Shown here in pieces: positions 53,870 to 62,529 of a stretch of DNA of 64,000 nt (its first letter is position 1; each line of letters begins with the position of its first letter). The notes beneath the pieces were generated by a model. It did not search any database, was not told the DNA's origin, and saw nothing but the letters and a program-made list of their open reading frames with translations. The stretch lies in the NCBI GenBank assembly GCA_963770375.1, contig CAVYPM010000028.1, forward strand, positions 434,001 through 498,000. Direction: 5' to 3'. Both the position numbers and the translations under genes were made by a program. This DNA comes from DASVBE01 sp963770375 (GTDB lineage Bacteria > Actinomycetota > Actinomycetes > Streptosporangiales > Streptosporangiaceae).

Positions 53870-54328
53870 GTGCCGGACCAGCTGCCGCGGGCGCTCGACC
53901 CCATGGAGGAGGCCGCATGGCGCGACCTCGCCAGGTTCTTCCGCATCGCGCCCCGTCTCCTCGATGAGGATCTCCAGCGCGGTGCGGACATATCGCTGAC
54001 TGAGTACACGACCCTGATGAGCCTGTCGGAAGCGCCCGGACGGCGGCTTCGCATGACGGAGCTCTCGAACCACGTGTACCTGTCCGGAAGCCGGACCACG
54101 CGCCTGGTCAATGAGCTCGCCGCCAGCGGGCTCATCCGCAAGACGCGCAGCACAGCCGACGCCAGGGGGATCGACGTGTCGCTGACCGCGACAGGCCTGG
54201 CCCGCCTGCAGGCCGCGTACCCGGTACACCTAGCGAGCGTGCGGGACCGCGTCCTGCGTCATGTTGACCGGGCTGCCCTGCCGTGCTTCGGCGAAGTGAT
54301 GGCTGCGATCGCCCGGGCACTGGGATAG
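53870..54328 (+). CDS. MarR-family regulator
   Basis: 152 residues from the GTG at 53870. The winged helix is clear: ISLTEYTTLMSLSEAPGRRL, RMTELSNHVYLSGSRTTRLV, then LIRKTRSTADARGIDVSLTA (wing). The frame extends to 53609 but that part crosses the palindromic promoter region and is not credible coding. Likely regulates itself and the divergent exported hydrolase. Confidence 0.88.
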   Translation: MPDQLPRALDPMEEAAWRDLARFFRIAPRLLDEDLQRGADISLTEYTTLMSLSEAPGRRLRMTELSNHVYLSGSRTTRLVNELAASGLIRKTRSTADARGIDVSLTATGLARLQAAYPVHLASVRDRVLRHVDRAALPCFGEVMAAIARALG

Positions 54329-54339
54329 CCGGGCAACGG

Positions 54340-54858
54340 TCACGGGATGACGATCACCGGGTAGTGGTCGTGCCGTTCCAGGGCCTGCGGGACCGAGCCG
54401 AGGATGTGGTGGTATCCGTGCTCGGACCGGCCGACGACGATGACGACCGTGGCGTCGGCCCCGCGCTGCAGGCGCAGCTCGTCGGCGGCCGCGATCAGCT
54501 GGTCCGCGACCGCGCCGTCACGGCGCTGGAAGTGCCAGTGCTGCGCGGCGTCGCCCAGGCGGCTGGACTGCAGGTGCTCGCGGACCTGCAGGGACAGATC
54601 GCGGGCGGCGTCATCAAGGTTCTGGCGCATTTCGGCGACGGCCTGGCCGTTCAGGTCCATGCCCGCGATGACCGGGAGGCGCGCGACGTAGACGATCTCC
54701 ATGCCGCCGGGCCGGTCACGCAGGAGCCGGGCGGCCGCGTCGACGGCCCGCAGCGAGGAATGTGATCCGTCGAAGCCGACAACCGCGTAGACCGGCGCGT
54801 CCGGCGGTGCGGCGAAGGTGCCCGCGGTGGGGCTGGGGGTTGTGCTGACCGCAATCAT
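54340..54858 (-). CDS. universal stress protein (UspA family)
   Basis: 172 residues from the ATG at 54858 with AAGGAG upstream. It starts with VYAVVGFDGSHSSLRAVDAA and ends with ADATVVIVVGRSEHGYHHIL followed by GSVPQALERHDHYPVIVIP. The usual nucleotide-binding G-2x-G-9x-G(S/T) motif is present in modified form (GRSEHGYHHILGSV). Divergent from the second MarR gene. Confidence 0.85.
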   Translation of the reverse strand: MIAVSTTPSPTAGTFAAPPDAPVYAVVGFDGSHSSLRAVDAAARLLRDRPGGMEIVYVARLPVIAGMDLNGQAVAEMRQNLDDAARDLSLQVREHLQSSRLGDAAQHWHFQRRDGAVADQLIAAADELRLQRGADATVVIVVGRSEHGYHHILGSVPQALERHDHYPVIVIP

Positions 54859-54908
54859 GGTGAGCTCCTTGATCTGGCGGCCTTGTGCTGCCCTGTAGAG
54901 TTGGCAAA

Positions 54909-54933
54909 TACAACACTAGATACTAGGGTTGTA
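54909..54933. promoter_or_regulatory. near-perfect inverted repeat between USP and MarR genes
   Basis: TACAACACTA and TAGGGTTGTA are 10-base arms with a single mismatch around GATAC. The stretch is AT-rich and 22 bases before the MarR start, a probable MarR operator controlling both divergent genes. Confidence 0.65.
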
Positions 54934-54955
54934 AAATGCAACCCGATGGGGTGAC

Positions 54956-55384
54956 ATGACCAGGGAAACCGCTCTCGAGGACCTCTACCAGGGGCTCACC
55001 ACGCTGACCCGGCGGGCCCGCGACGTTGGCGATGACCTGCATCCCGGCCTGACCCTGGTGGCCTACACGCTGCTGGCGCAGATCGACGTCACGCCGGGCG
55101 CGCGCGCCGCCGACCTGGCTGCGCGCTTCTGCCTGGACAAGTCCACGCTCTCCCGGCAGCTCGATCAGCTCATCGCGGCGGGGCTGCTGCGCCGTGACGG
55201 CGAGCAGCCGGGCCGCCGCGGCCAGGTGCTCGCCCTGACCCCGGCCGGCGAGAAGCACCTGGCAGCTGCTGCCCAGGCCGTCATGTGCCGCCTCGCCGAA
55301 CGGCTGGCTGACTGGGACGACGGCGACGTCGCCACCTTCGCCCGGCTGGTCGACCGGTTCAACGAGAGCAAGAACCAGCCCTGA
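54956..55384 (+). CDS. MarR-family regulator
   Basis: 142 residues. The winged-helix part is LHPGLTLVAYTLLAQIDVTP, ARAADLAARFCLDKSTLSRQ, LDQLIAAGLLRRDGEQPGRR and GQVLALTPAGEKHLAAAA. Normal MarR length. It is divergent from the universal stress protein gene and probably controls it through the intervening inverted repeat. Confidence 0.9.
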   Translation: MTRETALEDLYQGLTTLTRRARDVGDDLHPGLTLVAYTLLAQIDVTPGARAADLAARFCLDKSTLSRQLDQLIAAGLLRRDGEQPGRRGQVLALTPAGEKHLAAAAQAVMCRLAERLADWDDGDVATFARLVDRFNESKNQP

Positions 55385-55436
55385 CCGGCCTGGCGTGGCG
55401 GACCGTCCCGGAACCTGGCTCGTTGAGACTGCATGG

Positions 55437-56327
55437 CTACCAGGAGCTGCTGTCCAGTGCGGAGGCGATCGCGGCCAGGCCGCGCACAACCGGGTTCTCC
55501 AGCGTGCCGACCTCGCTGACCGATATCCGCACGACGTGGCCCTCGTCCAGGGTGAAGGGCATCGGCGGCACCAGGCAGGTACCGGTCGACAGCACCGCGC
55601 CCTCCGGGTGGACGTCAGCGAACATCAGGTAACCGACGAGCTCGTCGTAGCGCCGGCGCAGCTGGGCGGTGCTCGCGGCCCCGGTCCACTCCACCGTGCC
55701 CGCTCGCGAGATCGTCAGCTCGATGGACAGCGCGTACGGATCACTGATCTCCCACGACGGCCGGATCATCGGCCCGGCCGCGCACGCGCCGAGGTAGCTC
55801 TTGGCCTGCGGCAGGTACAGCGGATTCTCGCCCTCGATCGACCGCGAGGACACGTCGTTGCACACCGTGTACCCGGCGATCTCGCCGCCGCTGGTCACCA
55901 CGAGGGCAACCTCGGGCTCGGGCACGTTGACGGCGGAGTCCTCGCGGACCGCTACCGGCTGGCCGTCGCCAGCCACGCGCCAGGCAGCGGACTTGAAGAA
56001 GATCTCCGGCCGCTGCGCGTCGTAGACCCGCTCGTAGACGTCGGCCGACCGCTCGCTCTCCTCGCGGCGGGCCTGCCGGGAGATCTCGTACGTGACACCG
56101 CAGGCCCAGACCTCGGTCCGGCCGTCGACCGGCGCCAGCACCGTGACCTCGCCCAGGCCGCACTCCTGGCCGCCCGGGTTCCCGGTCTTCTCCCGGATCT
56201 GGTCGAGCGGAAGCGACCACAGCGAGCCCAGGGCCCGCACGCCGGCCAGTTCGGTAACCCGGCCGCCGGCCAGCACCCCCACCCGCACGTCCGGCGAGCC
56301 CGTGCGGCGGTATCTGAGGATGTGCAC
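55437..56327 (-). CDS. fumarylacetoacetate hydrolase (FAH) family protein
   Basis: 296 residues from a GTG preceded by AAAGGGGA. FAH-fold motifs: EVWACGVTYEISRQARREES, RPEIFFKSAAWRVAGDGQPV, VPEPEVALVVTSGGEIAGYT and CNDVSSRSIEGENPLYLPQA; the Glu ligands and catalytic region look complete. The subgroup with YEISR is often annotated as 2-keto-3-deoxy-sugar-acid dehydratase/hydratase-like. Divergent from the DAO oxidase gene. Confidence 0.88.
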   Translation of the reverse strand: MHILRYRRTGSPDVRVGVLAGGRVTELAGVRALGSLWSLPLDQIREKTGNPGGQECGLGEVTVLAPVDGRTEVWACGVTYEISRQARREESERSADVYERVYDAQRPEIFFKSAAWRVAGDGQPVAVREDSAVNVPEPEVALVVTSGGEIAGYTVCNDVSSRSIEGENPLYLPQAKSYLGACAAGPMIRPSWEISDPYALSIELTISRAGTVEWTGAASTAQLRRRYDELVGYLMFADVHPEGAVLSTGTCLVPPMPFTLDEGHVVRISVSEVGTLENPVVRGLAAIASALDSSSW

Positions 56328-56411
56328 CGCGATCCCCTTTCGTGTTCGGCCGAAGACGGAGGCTACTGGCGGCCAGCGCCGGCGGCAGGCACGGGGACAT
56401 CACGCCGAAAC

Positions 56412-56428
56412 AAGGAGGCCCTACCATG
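56412..56428 (+). promoter_or_regulatory. consensus Shine-Dalgarno and ATG of a possible leader ORF
   Basis: AAGGAGG (56412-56418) followed eight bases later by ATG at 56426 is the best ribosome site in this region. It opens a 64-codon frame (MASPLAGGSPQVRILTPRRG...) that ends inside the next gene in another frame. It may be a leader peptide coupling translation to the oxidase, or the true start of the oxidase hidden by an indel. Confidence 0.35.
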
Positions 56429-56495
56429 GCTTCACCTCTGGCCGGCGGATCCCCGCAGGTCAGGATTCTGACACCGAGGCGAGGGGAGCGCGGAA

Positions 56496-57698
56496 GTGAC
56501 CGGAACCCGCGGCCGCCGGCTGACCATCGTCGGCGGCGGCGTCATGGGCCTGATGACGGCGTACTACGCAGCGCCGCTGGCGGGTTCGGTTACCGTGCTG
56601 GACAAGTCACGGGTCGGTGATCCGGGCACCGCCTCGTTCGCGCTGACCCGGTCGGTGCGCAACGACTACCTCGATCCGCAGTACTCACGGCTGGCCTTCG
56701 AGGCCCGGCAGCTCTGGCTGGATCTGCAGCAGCGCGCCGGGGAGCGGCTGCTCGTCGACTGCGGCTGCCTGAACCTGGTCAAGGCGAGCCTGACCCCGGA
56801 CGTGCCCGCGAGCTACGCCATGCGCAGCTTCGCCGTGCTGGAGGAGCTGCAGCTGCGCTGTGAGGCCCTGCCGGGGTCCGCGCTGGCCGAGCGCTTCCCG
56901 CAGTTCGCGGCCGACGGCGGCTGGCTGGACGTCGACGCCGGGTTTGCCGATGTGGCCGCGGTGACGGCCCTGCTGCGATCGGTGGTGCCGGCCCGCGGCG
57001 TCGAGATCCGTGAGGAGGCGCAGATCCGGGCGATCACCCGGTCCGGCGGCGGCTGGCAGGTGCAGACCAGCGCCGGGCCGGTCGAGTCCGACGTCCTGGT
57101 GATCACTGCGGGCCTGGGCACCAATGAGCTGCTGGAGCTGATCCCCGGCTGCTCGGTCCGGTTCCCGCTCAGCCCGGACCGCCCGATGCAGTCCAAGTAC
57201 TTCATCCCCGAGCCGGCCGCCCGCGACCGGTACACCGAGGCGGCGCTGCCGGTCTTCGCCTACCTGGACGTCGGCATCTACGGGCACCCGATCTACACGG
57301 GGCGGACGCCGGGCGTGAAGATCGGCTTCTACCACCCGCCGGATTCTCCCGTCGTGCCCTCGCCGGTCAGGTCCGTGGAGGACTTCGTGGCCGAGTGCAT
57401 GCCGGGGCTGCGCGGCGCCGCGACCGTCGATGTCGCCGAGGCCAGCGGCGTCGACACCTGCTTCTACGACCTGGTCGGTGACGACGACTTCATCCTCGGC
57501 CCGGTGCCCGGCGCCGGCGGTGTCAGCGGCAGCGTCTTCGTCGGCGTCGGCTGGCGCGGCACCGGGTACAAGTTCGCGCCGTGGGTGGGCCGGGTGCTGG
57601 CTCAGCTCGCGGTCCAGCAGGGCACCGTCTACGACATCAGCCGCTTCACACCGGGCCGGTTCGCGCGCAGCGCTCAGACAGGAGGGACAGCAGCATGA
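56496..57698 (+). CDS. FAD-dependent oxidoreductase, DAO/sarcosine-oxidase-like
   Basis: 400 residues from a GTG (GGGGAG upstream). The FAD start is RRLTIVGGGVMGLMTAYYAA; ASFALTRSVRNDYLDPQYSR and GFYHPPDSPVV agree with monomeric sarcosine oxidase/N-methyl amino acid oxidases, and VFVGVGWRGTGYKFAPWVGR is the C-terminal FAD loop. Probably demethylates an N-methyl amino acid or amine. Its stop overlaps the next ATG (ATGA). Confidence 0.88.
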   Translation: MTGTRGRRLTIVGGGVMGLMTAYYAAPLAGSVTVLDKSRVGDPGTASFALTRSVRNDYLDPQYSRLAFEARQLWLDLQQRAGERLLVDCGCLNLVKASLTPDVPASYAMRSFAVLEELQLRCEALPGSALAERFPQFAADGGWLDVDAGFADVAAVTALLRSVVPARGVEIREEAQIRAITRSGGGWQVQTSAGPVESDVLVITAGLGTNELLELIPGCSVRFPLSPDRPMQSKYFIPEPAARDRYTEAALPVFAYLDVGIYGHPIYTGRTPGVKIGFYHPPDSPVVPSPVRSVEDFVAECMPGLRGAATVDVAEASGVDTCFYDLVGDDDFILGPVPGAGGVSGSVFVGVGWRGTGYKFAPWVGRVLAQLAVQQGTVYDISRFTPGRFARSAQTGGTAA

Positions 57699-58759
57699 CC
57701 GCAGGGCAGCGAATCGAAGGACAGGGCACCGAAGGGCGGGGCATCGAGCAGCGGCTCGCGGAGGGTCCGGTGCTCGGGGCCGAGGGCTACGTCTTCGAGC
57801 TGGAGCGCCGCGGTTACATCAAGGCTGGCCCGTACGTGCCCGAGGTCGTACTCGACTTTCCCGGCGCGGTGCTCGAGCTGCACCGGGAGTTCCTGCGGGC
57901 CGGGGCGGACGTCATGGTCGCCCTGACGTACTACGCGCACCGGGAGAAGCTCCGCCACATCGGCCGCGAGAACGACCTGGAGGCGATGAACCGCAGCGCC
58001 GTCCGGCTGGCCCGGCAAGCAGCGCAGGAGGGCGGCGCGCTGGTGGCCGGCAACGTCTGCAACACCTGGGCCTACGATCCCGCCGACCCGGCGACCCGTG
58101 CCACCGTGCGGGCGCAGTACACCGAGCAGCTCGGCTGGGCGGCCGACGAGGGCGTCGACTTCGTGATCTCCGAGACCAACGACTACCTTGGCGAGGCCCT
58201 GATCGCCCTGGAGGTGATCCAGGAGCTGGGCCTGCCCGCCATGGTGACGCTCGCCTCGACCCAGCCGGAGTCGACCCGCGACGGCTACGACTACGTCGAG
58301 GCGTGCCGGATCCTGGCCGATCACGGGGCCACCATCGTCGGGCTGAACTGCGACCGTGGCCCCGTGACCATGCTGCCGCTGCTGGAGCGCATCCGGGCGG
58401 CCGTGGACTGCGCGGTGGCCGCGCAGCCCGTGCCGTACCGGACGACCCCGGCGATGCCGACGTTCGTGTCGCTGCGCGGCGACGGCGTGGACCGCGTGTT
58501 CCCGCTGGCGCTGGAGCCGTTCTCGTGCACCCGGTTCGACATGGCCGCCTTCGCGGGGGCCGCCCGCGACCTGGGCGTGAACTACATCGGGGTGTGCTGC
58601 GGCGGGGCGCCGCACCAGGTGCGCGCGATGGCCGAGGCACTCGGCCGGGAGGTCCCGGCGAGCAAGTACGCCCCGGCCATGGAGCTGCACCCCATCCTCG
58701 GCGCCGCCGGCGCGGCGGCCGACGCGAACGTCCTGGCGGCCTGGAACGTGGCGGGCTGA
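57695..58759 (+). CDS. homocysteine S-methyltransferase family protein (betaine-homocysteine methyltransferase-like)
   Basis: 354 residues, ATG with GGAGGG upstream. Family motifs: PEVVLDFPGAVLELHREFLR, ALTYYAHREKL, FVISETNDYLGEALIALEV, IVGLNCDRGPVTMLPLLERI and VNYIGVCCGGAPHQVRAM; the Cys of GLNC and the Cys pair of VCCGG are the zinc ligands. BHMT members move a methyl group from betaine or similar donors to homocysteine. Coupling to the DAO-type oxidase suggests a pathway stripping methyl groups stepwise (for example betaine to dimethylglycine or sarcosine); inferred. Confidence 0.88.
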   Translation: MTAGQRIEGQGTEGRGIEQRLAEGPVLGAEGYVFELERRGYIKAGPYVPEVVLDFPGAVLELHREFLRAGADVMVALTYYAHREKLRHIGRENDLEAMNRSAVRLARQAAQEGGALVAGNVCNTWAYDPADPATRATVRAQYTEQLGWAADEGVDFVISETNDYLGEALIALEVIQELGLPAMVTLASTQPESTRDGYDYVEACRILADHGATIVGLNCDRGPVTMLPLLERIRAAVDCAVAAQPVPYRTTPAMPTFVSLRGDGVDRVFPLALEPFSCTRFDMAAFAGAARDLGVNYIGVCCGGAPHQVRAMAEALGREVPASKYAPAMELHPILGAAGAAADANVLAAWNVAG

Positions 58760-58794
58760 ACTAGCTGGCCGGGAACATCGGCCGGGCCGGGCCG

Positions 58795-59673
58795 TTAACC
58801 GGACAGGCCCTCGGCGAACGCAGCCAGCTCGCGGTTGAAGCGCCCGGCGTCCTCGGCGAACGGCATGTGGCCGGCGCTCTCGTACCAGGACGGAACCGCG
58901 GCCGGGCAGTCCTGCAGGGTGCGGTCGGCCATCGAGGGCAGGACGATCTCGTCCGCGCGGCCATGGGTCACCAGCACCGGCACCGAGAGGCGCGCGAGAA
59001 CGTCTGCGCCATCGACCTCTCGCGCGAAGAGCGCGCCCCGGACCTGGGGCGGCACGACCATGTTCCAGGACAGTGCTGCGCTCCAGAGCTGGTCGTCGAG
59101 AGGCCGGGCGGTGCAACGGCGCAGGAACCGCTGGATGGCGTCGATGTTCGTGCGGAGATCCGGGTCGCACGCGCCGCGTGCGTTCTCCAGCAAGCCGGGG
59201 CCGATGTGGTCGTACTCGGGCGGCTTCATGAGCACGGCAGCACCCACGAGATTGAGGCCTGCGATGCCGGCCTCGCCGTGGGCGCGGACGTAGTCGGTGA
59301 CGATGAGCCCGCCATACGACCAGGCGACGAGCACGGGGCGCTCGAGGCGGGTCTGGTCGATGACCGCTGCGAGGTCGTCGGCCCAGAGCTGCTCCCTGGC
59401 GTAGCTGCCGGGGTGAAGCGGCTTGTCGGACATGCCGTGGCCGCGGATGTCGAACGTGATCATCCGGAAGCGTGCGGCGAGCTCGCTGCCGACCTGGCCG
59501 CTCCAGCACAGGTCGCACTGTGACCATCCGTGCACGAACAAGATCGCCGGGCCATCCGGGTTCCCCCATTCGCGGGCGTGGAGCCTGACGCCCCCGCTGC
59601 CGAGAACGTCGTACTGGCGAACCGGTGTTGCTGGTGCTGTCTGCGCCCGCTGCAGGGTGAGATCCCGTGCCAT
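58795..59673 (-). CDS. alpha/beta hydrolase
   Basis: 292 residues from the ATG at 59673 with GGAGG upstream. Features: AILFVHGWSQCDLCWSGQVG (oxyanion loop HGW), ITFDIRGHGMSDKPLHPGSY, nucleophile elbow LVAWSYGGLIVTDYVRAH, VPVLVTHGRADEIVLPSMAD (Asp) and ESAGHMPFAEDAGRFNREL (His). The pattern is close to non-heme chloroperoxidase/lactonase-type hydrolases. Substrate unknown. Confidence 0.9.
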   Translation of the reverse strand: MARDLTLQRAQTAPATPVRQYDVLGSGGVRLHAREWGNPDGPAILFVHGWSQCDLCWSGQVGSELAARFRMITFDIRGHGMSDKPLHPGSYAREQLWADDLAAVIDQTRLERPVLVAWSYGGLIVTDYVRAHGEAGIAGLNLVGAAVLMKPPEYDHIGPGLLENARGACDPDLRTNIDAIQRFLRRCTARPLDDQLWSAALSWNMVVPPQVRGALFAREVDGADVLARLSVPVLVTHGRADEIVLPSMADRTLQDCPAAVPSWYESAGHMPFAEDAGRFNRELAAFAEGLSG

Positions 59674-59808
59674 GTCGTGCCTCCGTGAGCTGGAGAAAGG
59701 CTGATTGTCCGTCTGCTCCCCCGAGGCTAGGCACGGCTCACGGCACCGATCATCGGCGTCACCACCCAGCCGCGCAGCCGACGGTGGCGGCGTACACGCA
59801 GCGCAGTT

Positions 59809-60885
59809 TCAGCGCGGCTGCCCCCGGGGCGGGGTCCGTAGCTTGATGAACGACACCGCGGCGGCAGCACGGGCCGCCTTTCCCGACAGGCGCAGCTTCG
59901 CGTAGATGTTCGACAGATGCCGCTCGACCGTGCGGATGCTGAGACACAGGCGCTCCGCGATCGCCTCGTTGGTCAGCCCCGCGGCCACCAGTTCGAGCAC
60001 TTCCAGTTCGCGCGCGCTGAGCCCGGCGGCGGACGCGGAAGGAGCCGGAGCAGGGGCCCCGGACGGGCCGAGGAACCCGCGGAACGCGGACACGAAGTGC
60101 TCCCAGGCCGGCTCGTCGGCGAGCAGGATGTGGTTCGCCGAGTCGAGCAAGACCAGGCGCGCGTCCGGGATGAGCGTGGCCAGCAGCCGGCCCTCCTCGG
60201 CGGGCACCACGCGATCGCCGCGCGCATGGATCACCAGCGTCCGGGCGGCGATCCGCCGCGCGGCTGCGGTGACGTCGACCGCGCCGCGCGCCTCAAAGAG
60301 CCGGACCGCCGCGCCGGGCGCAGTCGTCGTCCGCAGGAGTTCGTCGTGCCAGGCCATCTGCGCGGGCGTGCCGTGCGGCAGGAAGAGCATGCTGAACACG
60401 TGCCGGAACGCCGGGTCGTCGGTAGTCCACCCCGCGCGGATGGCCGCGACCAGCGCCTCTTCCTGCTCGCGCTGTCCGCGCAGCCGCCGGCCGCGGGCGT
60501 AGCCGCCGTACAGGACGAGATCGGAGACCCGCTCCGGGTGCCGCGCGGCGTACGCCACCGCGATCGCCGCGCCCTGCGAGACGCCGAGCAGCGCAAACCG
60601 CTCCAGGCCGGCGGCGTCGATGACCGCCTCAAGGTCACCGACCCAGGTCCCGACCGATGGATCGCCGGCTTCCGCATCCGAGAGGCCGCAGCCGCGCTCG
60701 TCGTAGCGCAGGACCGTGTGGCTCTCGCCAAGCCGGTCGAGCCAGTGGCGCCAGACCGGGCTTCCCCAGTCCAGCTCGAGATGGGTCAGCCAGGTCGCGA
60801 CCCGCACAAGCGGCGGCCCGCGGCCGTGCGTGGTGTAGGCCAGCCGCGCGCCATCCGGCGCGGTGCAGAACCGGATCTCAGTCAC
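59809..60885 (-). CDS. alpha/beta-hydrolase-LuxR fusion regulator
   Basis: About 358 residues from a GTG at 60885 (the frame is open to 60969). Residues 1-280 form an alpha/beta hydrolase: TEIRFCTAPDGARLAYTTHG, RYDERGCGLSDAEAGDPSVG, elbow LLGVSQGAAIAVAYAARHPE, IHARGDRVVPAEEGRLLATL, and a SANHILL in place of the GH catalytic loop. The last 65 residues are a LuxR helix-turn-helix (LSARELEVLELVAAGLTNEA, RTVERHLSNIYAKLRLSGKA). Such fusions probably sense a small ester or lactone-like ligand. Confidence 0.88.
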   Translation of the reverse strand: MTEIRFCTAPDGARLAYTTHGRGPPLVRVATWLTHLELDWGSPVWRHWLDRLGESHTVLRYDERGCGLSDAEAGDPSVGTWVGDLEAVIDAAGLERFALLGVSQGAAIAVAYAARHPERVSDLVLYGGYARGRRLRGQREQEEALVAAIRAGWTTDDPAFRHVFSMLFLPHGTPAQMAWHDELLRTTTAPGAAVRLFEARGAVDVTAAARRIAARTLVIHARGDRVVPAEEGRLLATLIPDARLVLLDSANHILLADEPAWEHFVSAFRGFLGPSGAPAPAPSASAAGLSARELEVLELVAAGLTNEAIAERLCLSIRTVERHLSNIYAKLRLSGKAARAAAAVSFIKLRTPPRGQPR

Positions 60886-60989
60886 GATGCGCGCACCCTT
60901 GATCTGCCGGGACTGCCAGCCTACAGCGGGTTCCCAGCAGCGGAAGAGCCGTTGTCCAGTGCGGGGCATAACCGCGGCCCGGGCAAAGT

Positions 60990-61418
60990 TCAGTCGGGCT
61001 GCGGGACGAGCGAGGCGGACGTGATGCCGGCCATCGCGGCGAGCTCGTCGTTGTCCGATGTGTCGCCCGAGACGCCAACGCAGCCGACGACCGACCCCGA
61101 ATCGTCTTTGACGAGCACGCCGCCGGGGACGGGCACCAGCCGGCCGCCGATCGCGGCCGCCGCGGCCGTGATGAAGTACGCCTGCTGCTCCGCCCGGGCC
61201 ATGAGGGACCGCGATCCCATGCCCAGCGCGAGCGCCCCGTACGCCTTGCCGAAGGCGATCTCGAACCGGTTATTGGACGAGCCGTCTTCCCGCTCGACGC
61301 TGACCACATGGCCGCCCGCGTCCAGCACCACCACGGTCAGAGGCTTCAGGCCGTGGTCCCTCCCTGCCGCCCGCACGCCCGCGGTGATGGACTTGGCGGT
61401 CTCCAGGCCGATGCTCAC
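60990..61418 (-). CDS. GlcG/HbpS-like heme-binding-family protein
   Basis: 142 residues: IGLETAKSITAGVRAAGRDH, LTVVVLDAGGHVVSVEREDG, RFEIAFGKAYGALALGMGSR, AIGGRLVPVPGGVLVKDDSG and VVGCVGVSGDTSDNDELAAM are the standard GlcG/HbpS sequence. The family is linked to heme or cofactor binding and often accompanies catabolic genes. Divergent from the proline-racemase-like gene. Confidence 0.9.
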   Translation of the reverse strand: MSIGLETAKSITAGVRAAGRDHGLKPLTVVVLDAGGHVVSVEREDGSSNNRFEIAFGKAYGALALGMGSRSLMARAEQQAYFITAAAAAIGGRLVPVPGGVLVKDDSGSVVGCVGVSGDTSDNDELAAMAGITSASLVPQPD

Positions 61419-61484
61419 ACGTCACTCCTCTGGTTTGCCCAGGTACGCGACGGTTGCCTATCCCCCGAACCGAACCCACCTGGC

Positions 61485-62513
61485 ATGCTGGCGATCATGC
61501 TTCCCTCGCGGATCCCGGCCACGGACTACCACACCGGCGGGGAGCCGTTCCGGATCGTGGCCGATCCCCCGGTGCCGATCCCGGGCCGGACGGTGGCCGA
61601 GCGGCGGGCCCGGGCGATCGAGGATCCTGCCGTTCAGGGCCTGCGCGCGGTGCTGTGCTCAGAACCGCGCGGCCATGCGGACATGTACGGCGGGTTCATC
61701 GTGCCACCCGACGACCGGGGCGCTGACCTGGGGGTGCTGTTCTGGCATAAAGACGGCTTCTCGACCGCCTGCGGGCACGGCACCATCGCACTCGGGGTCT
61801 GGGCGGTAGAAACCGGCCTGGTCACGGCCCCGCGGACCGGCAGTGCCGACGTGGTGATCGATGTGCCGTCCGGACGGGTGACCGCACGGGTACACCGCGA
61901 CGACGCGCGGGTGGTCGCCGTCGATTTCGTCAACGTCCCCAGCTGGGTGGTCGCCCGTGACGTGCCGGTGACCACCTCCCGTGGTGAGGTCCGCGTGACC
62001 GTGGCCTACGGCGGGGCTATCTACGCGACCCTGCCCGCCGCCCAGCTTGGCCTGACGGTCGCACCCGGGCATCTTGGTGACCTCATCGCCCTCGGCCGCG
62101 AGATCAAGTGGGCCCTCAACGACGCCGAGCAGGCCGTCCATCCGGCCGACCCGCGCCTGAACGGCATCTACGGCACCATCTGGTTCGACGACCTGGATGA
62201 TGCCGGAGGGCAGGTGCACCAGCGCAACGTAACCGTCTTCGCCGACGGTGAGGTCGACCGGTCCCCCTGCGGTTCTGGCACGTGCGCCCGGCTCGCGATC
62301 CTGGCCGCCGACGGCCGCCTGTCCGCCGGCGCCGTGCTGCGGCACGAGTCCATCATCGGCAGCACGTTCACCGGGACCGTGCTCGAAACCGTCGACGTCG
62401 GTGGGCGCCCCGCCGTTATCCCCCAGGTCACAGGAACGGCGTACCGCACTGGCGAGCACGTGTTCACGATCGACCCCCACGACCCGCTGGTCCCGGGATT
62501 TGTGCTGCGCTGA
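61485..62513 (+). CDS. proline racemase / hydroxyproline epimerase family enzyme
   Basis: 342 residues (ATG 61485; 61497 is an alternative). The start ATDYHTGGEPFRIV and both catalytic cysteines are present: FSTACGHGTIALG and VDRSPCGSGTCARLAILAAD. Two cysteines fit a racemase/epimerase rather than the trans-3-hydroxyproline dehydratases, which replace the second with Thr. RHESIIGSTFTGTVLETVDV is also typical. It probably racemises proline or epimerises hydroxyproline. A PLP dehydratase gene converges with it. Confidence 0.88.
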   Translation: MLAIMLPSRIPATDYHTGGEPFRIVADPPVPIPGRTVAERRARAIEDPAVQGLRAVLCSEPRGHADMYGGFIVPPDDRGADLGVLFWHKDGFSTACGHGTIALGVWAVETGLVTAPRTGSADVVIDVPSGRVTARVHRDDARVVAVDFVNVPSWVVARDVPVTTSRGEVRVTVAYGGAIYATLPAAQLGLTVAPGHLGDLIALGREIKWALNDAEQAVHPADPRLNGIYGTIWFDDLDDAGGQVHQRNVTVFADGEVDRSPCGSGTCARLAILAADGRLSAGAVLRHESIIGSTFTGTVLETVDVGGRPAVIPQVTGTAYRTGEHVFTIDPHDPLVPGFVLR

Positions 62514-62529
62514 GGATCCTTAGGTACGG

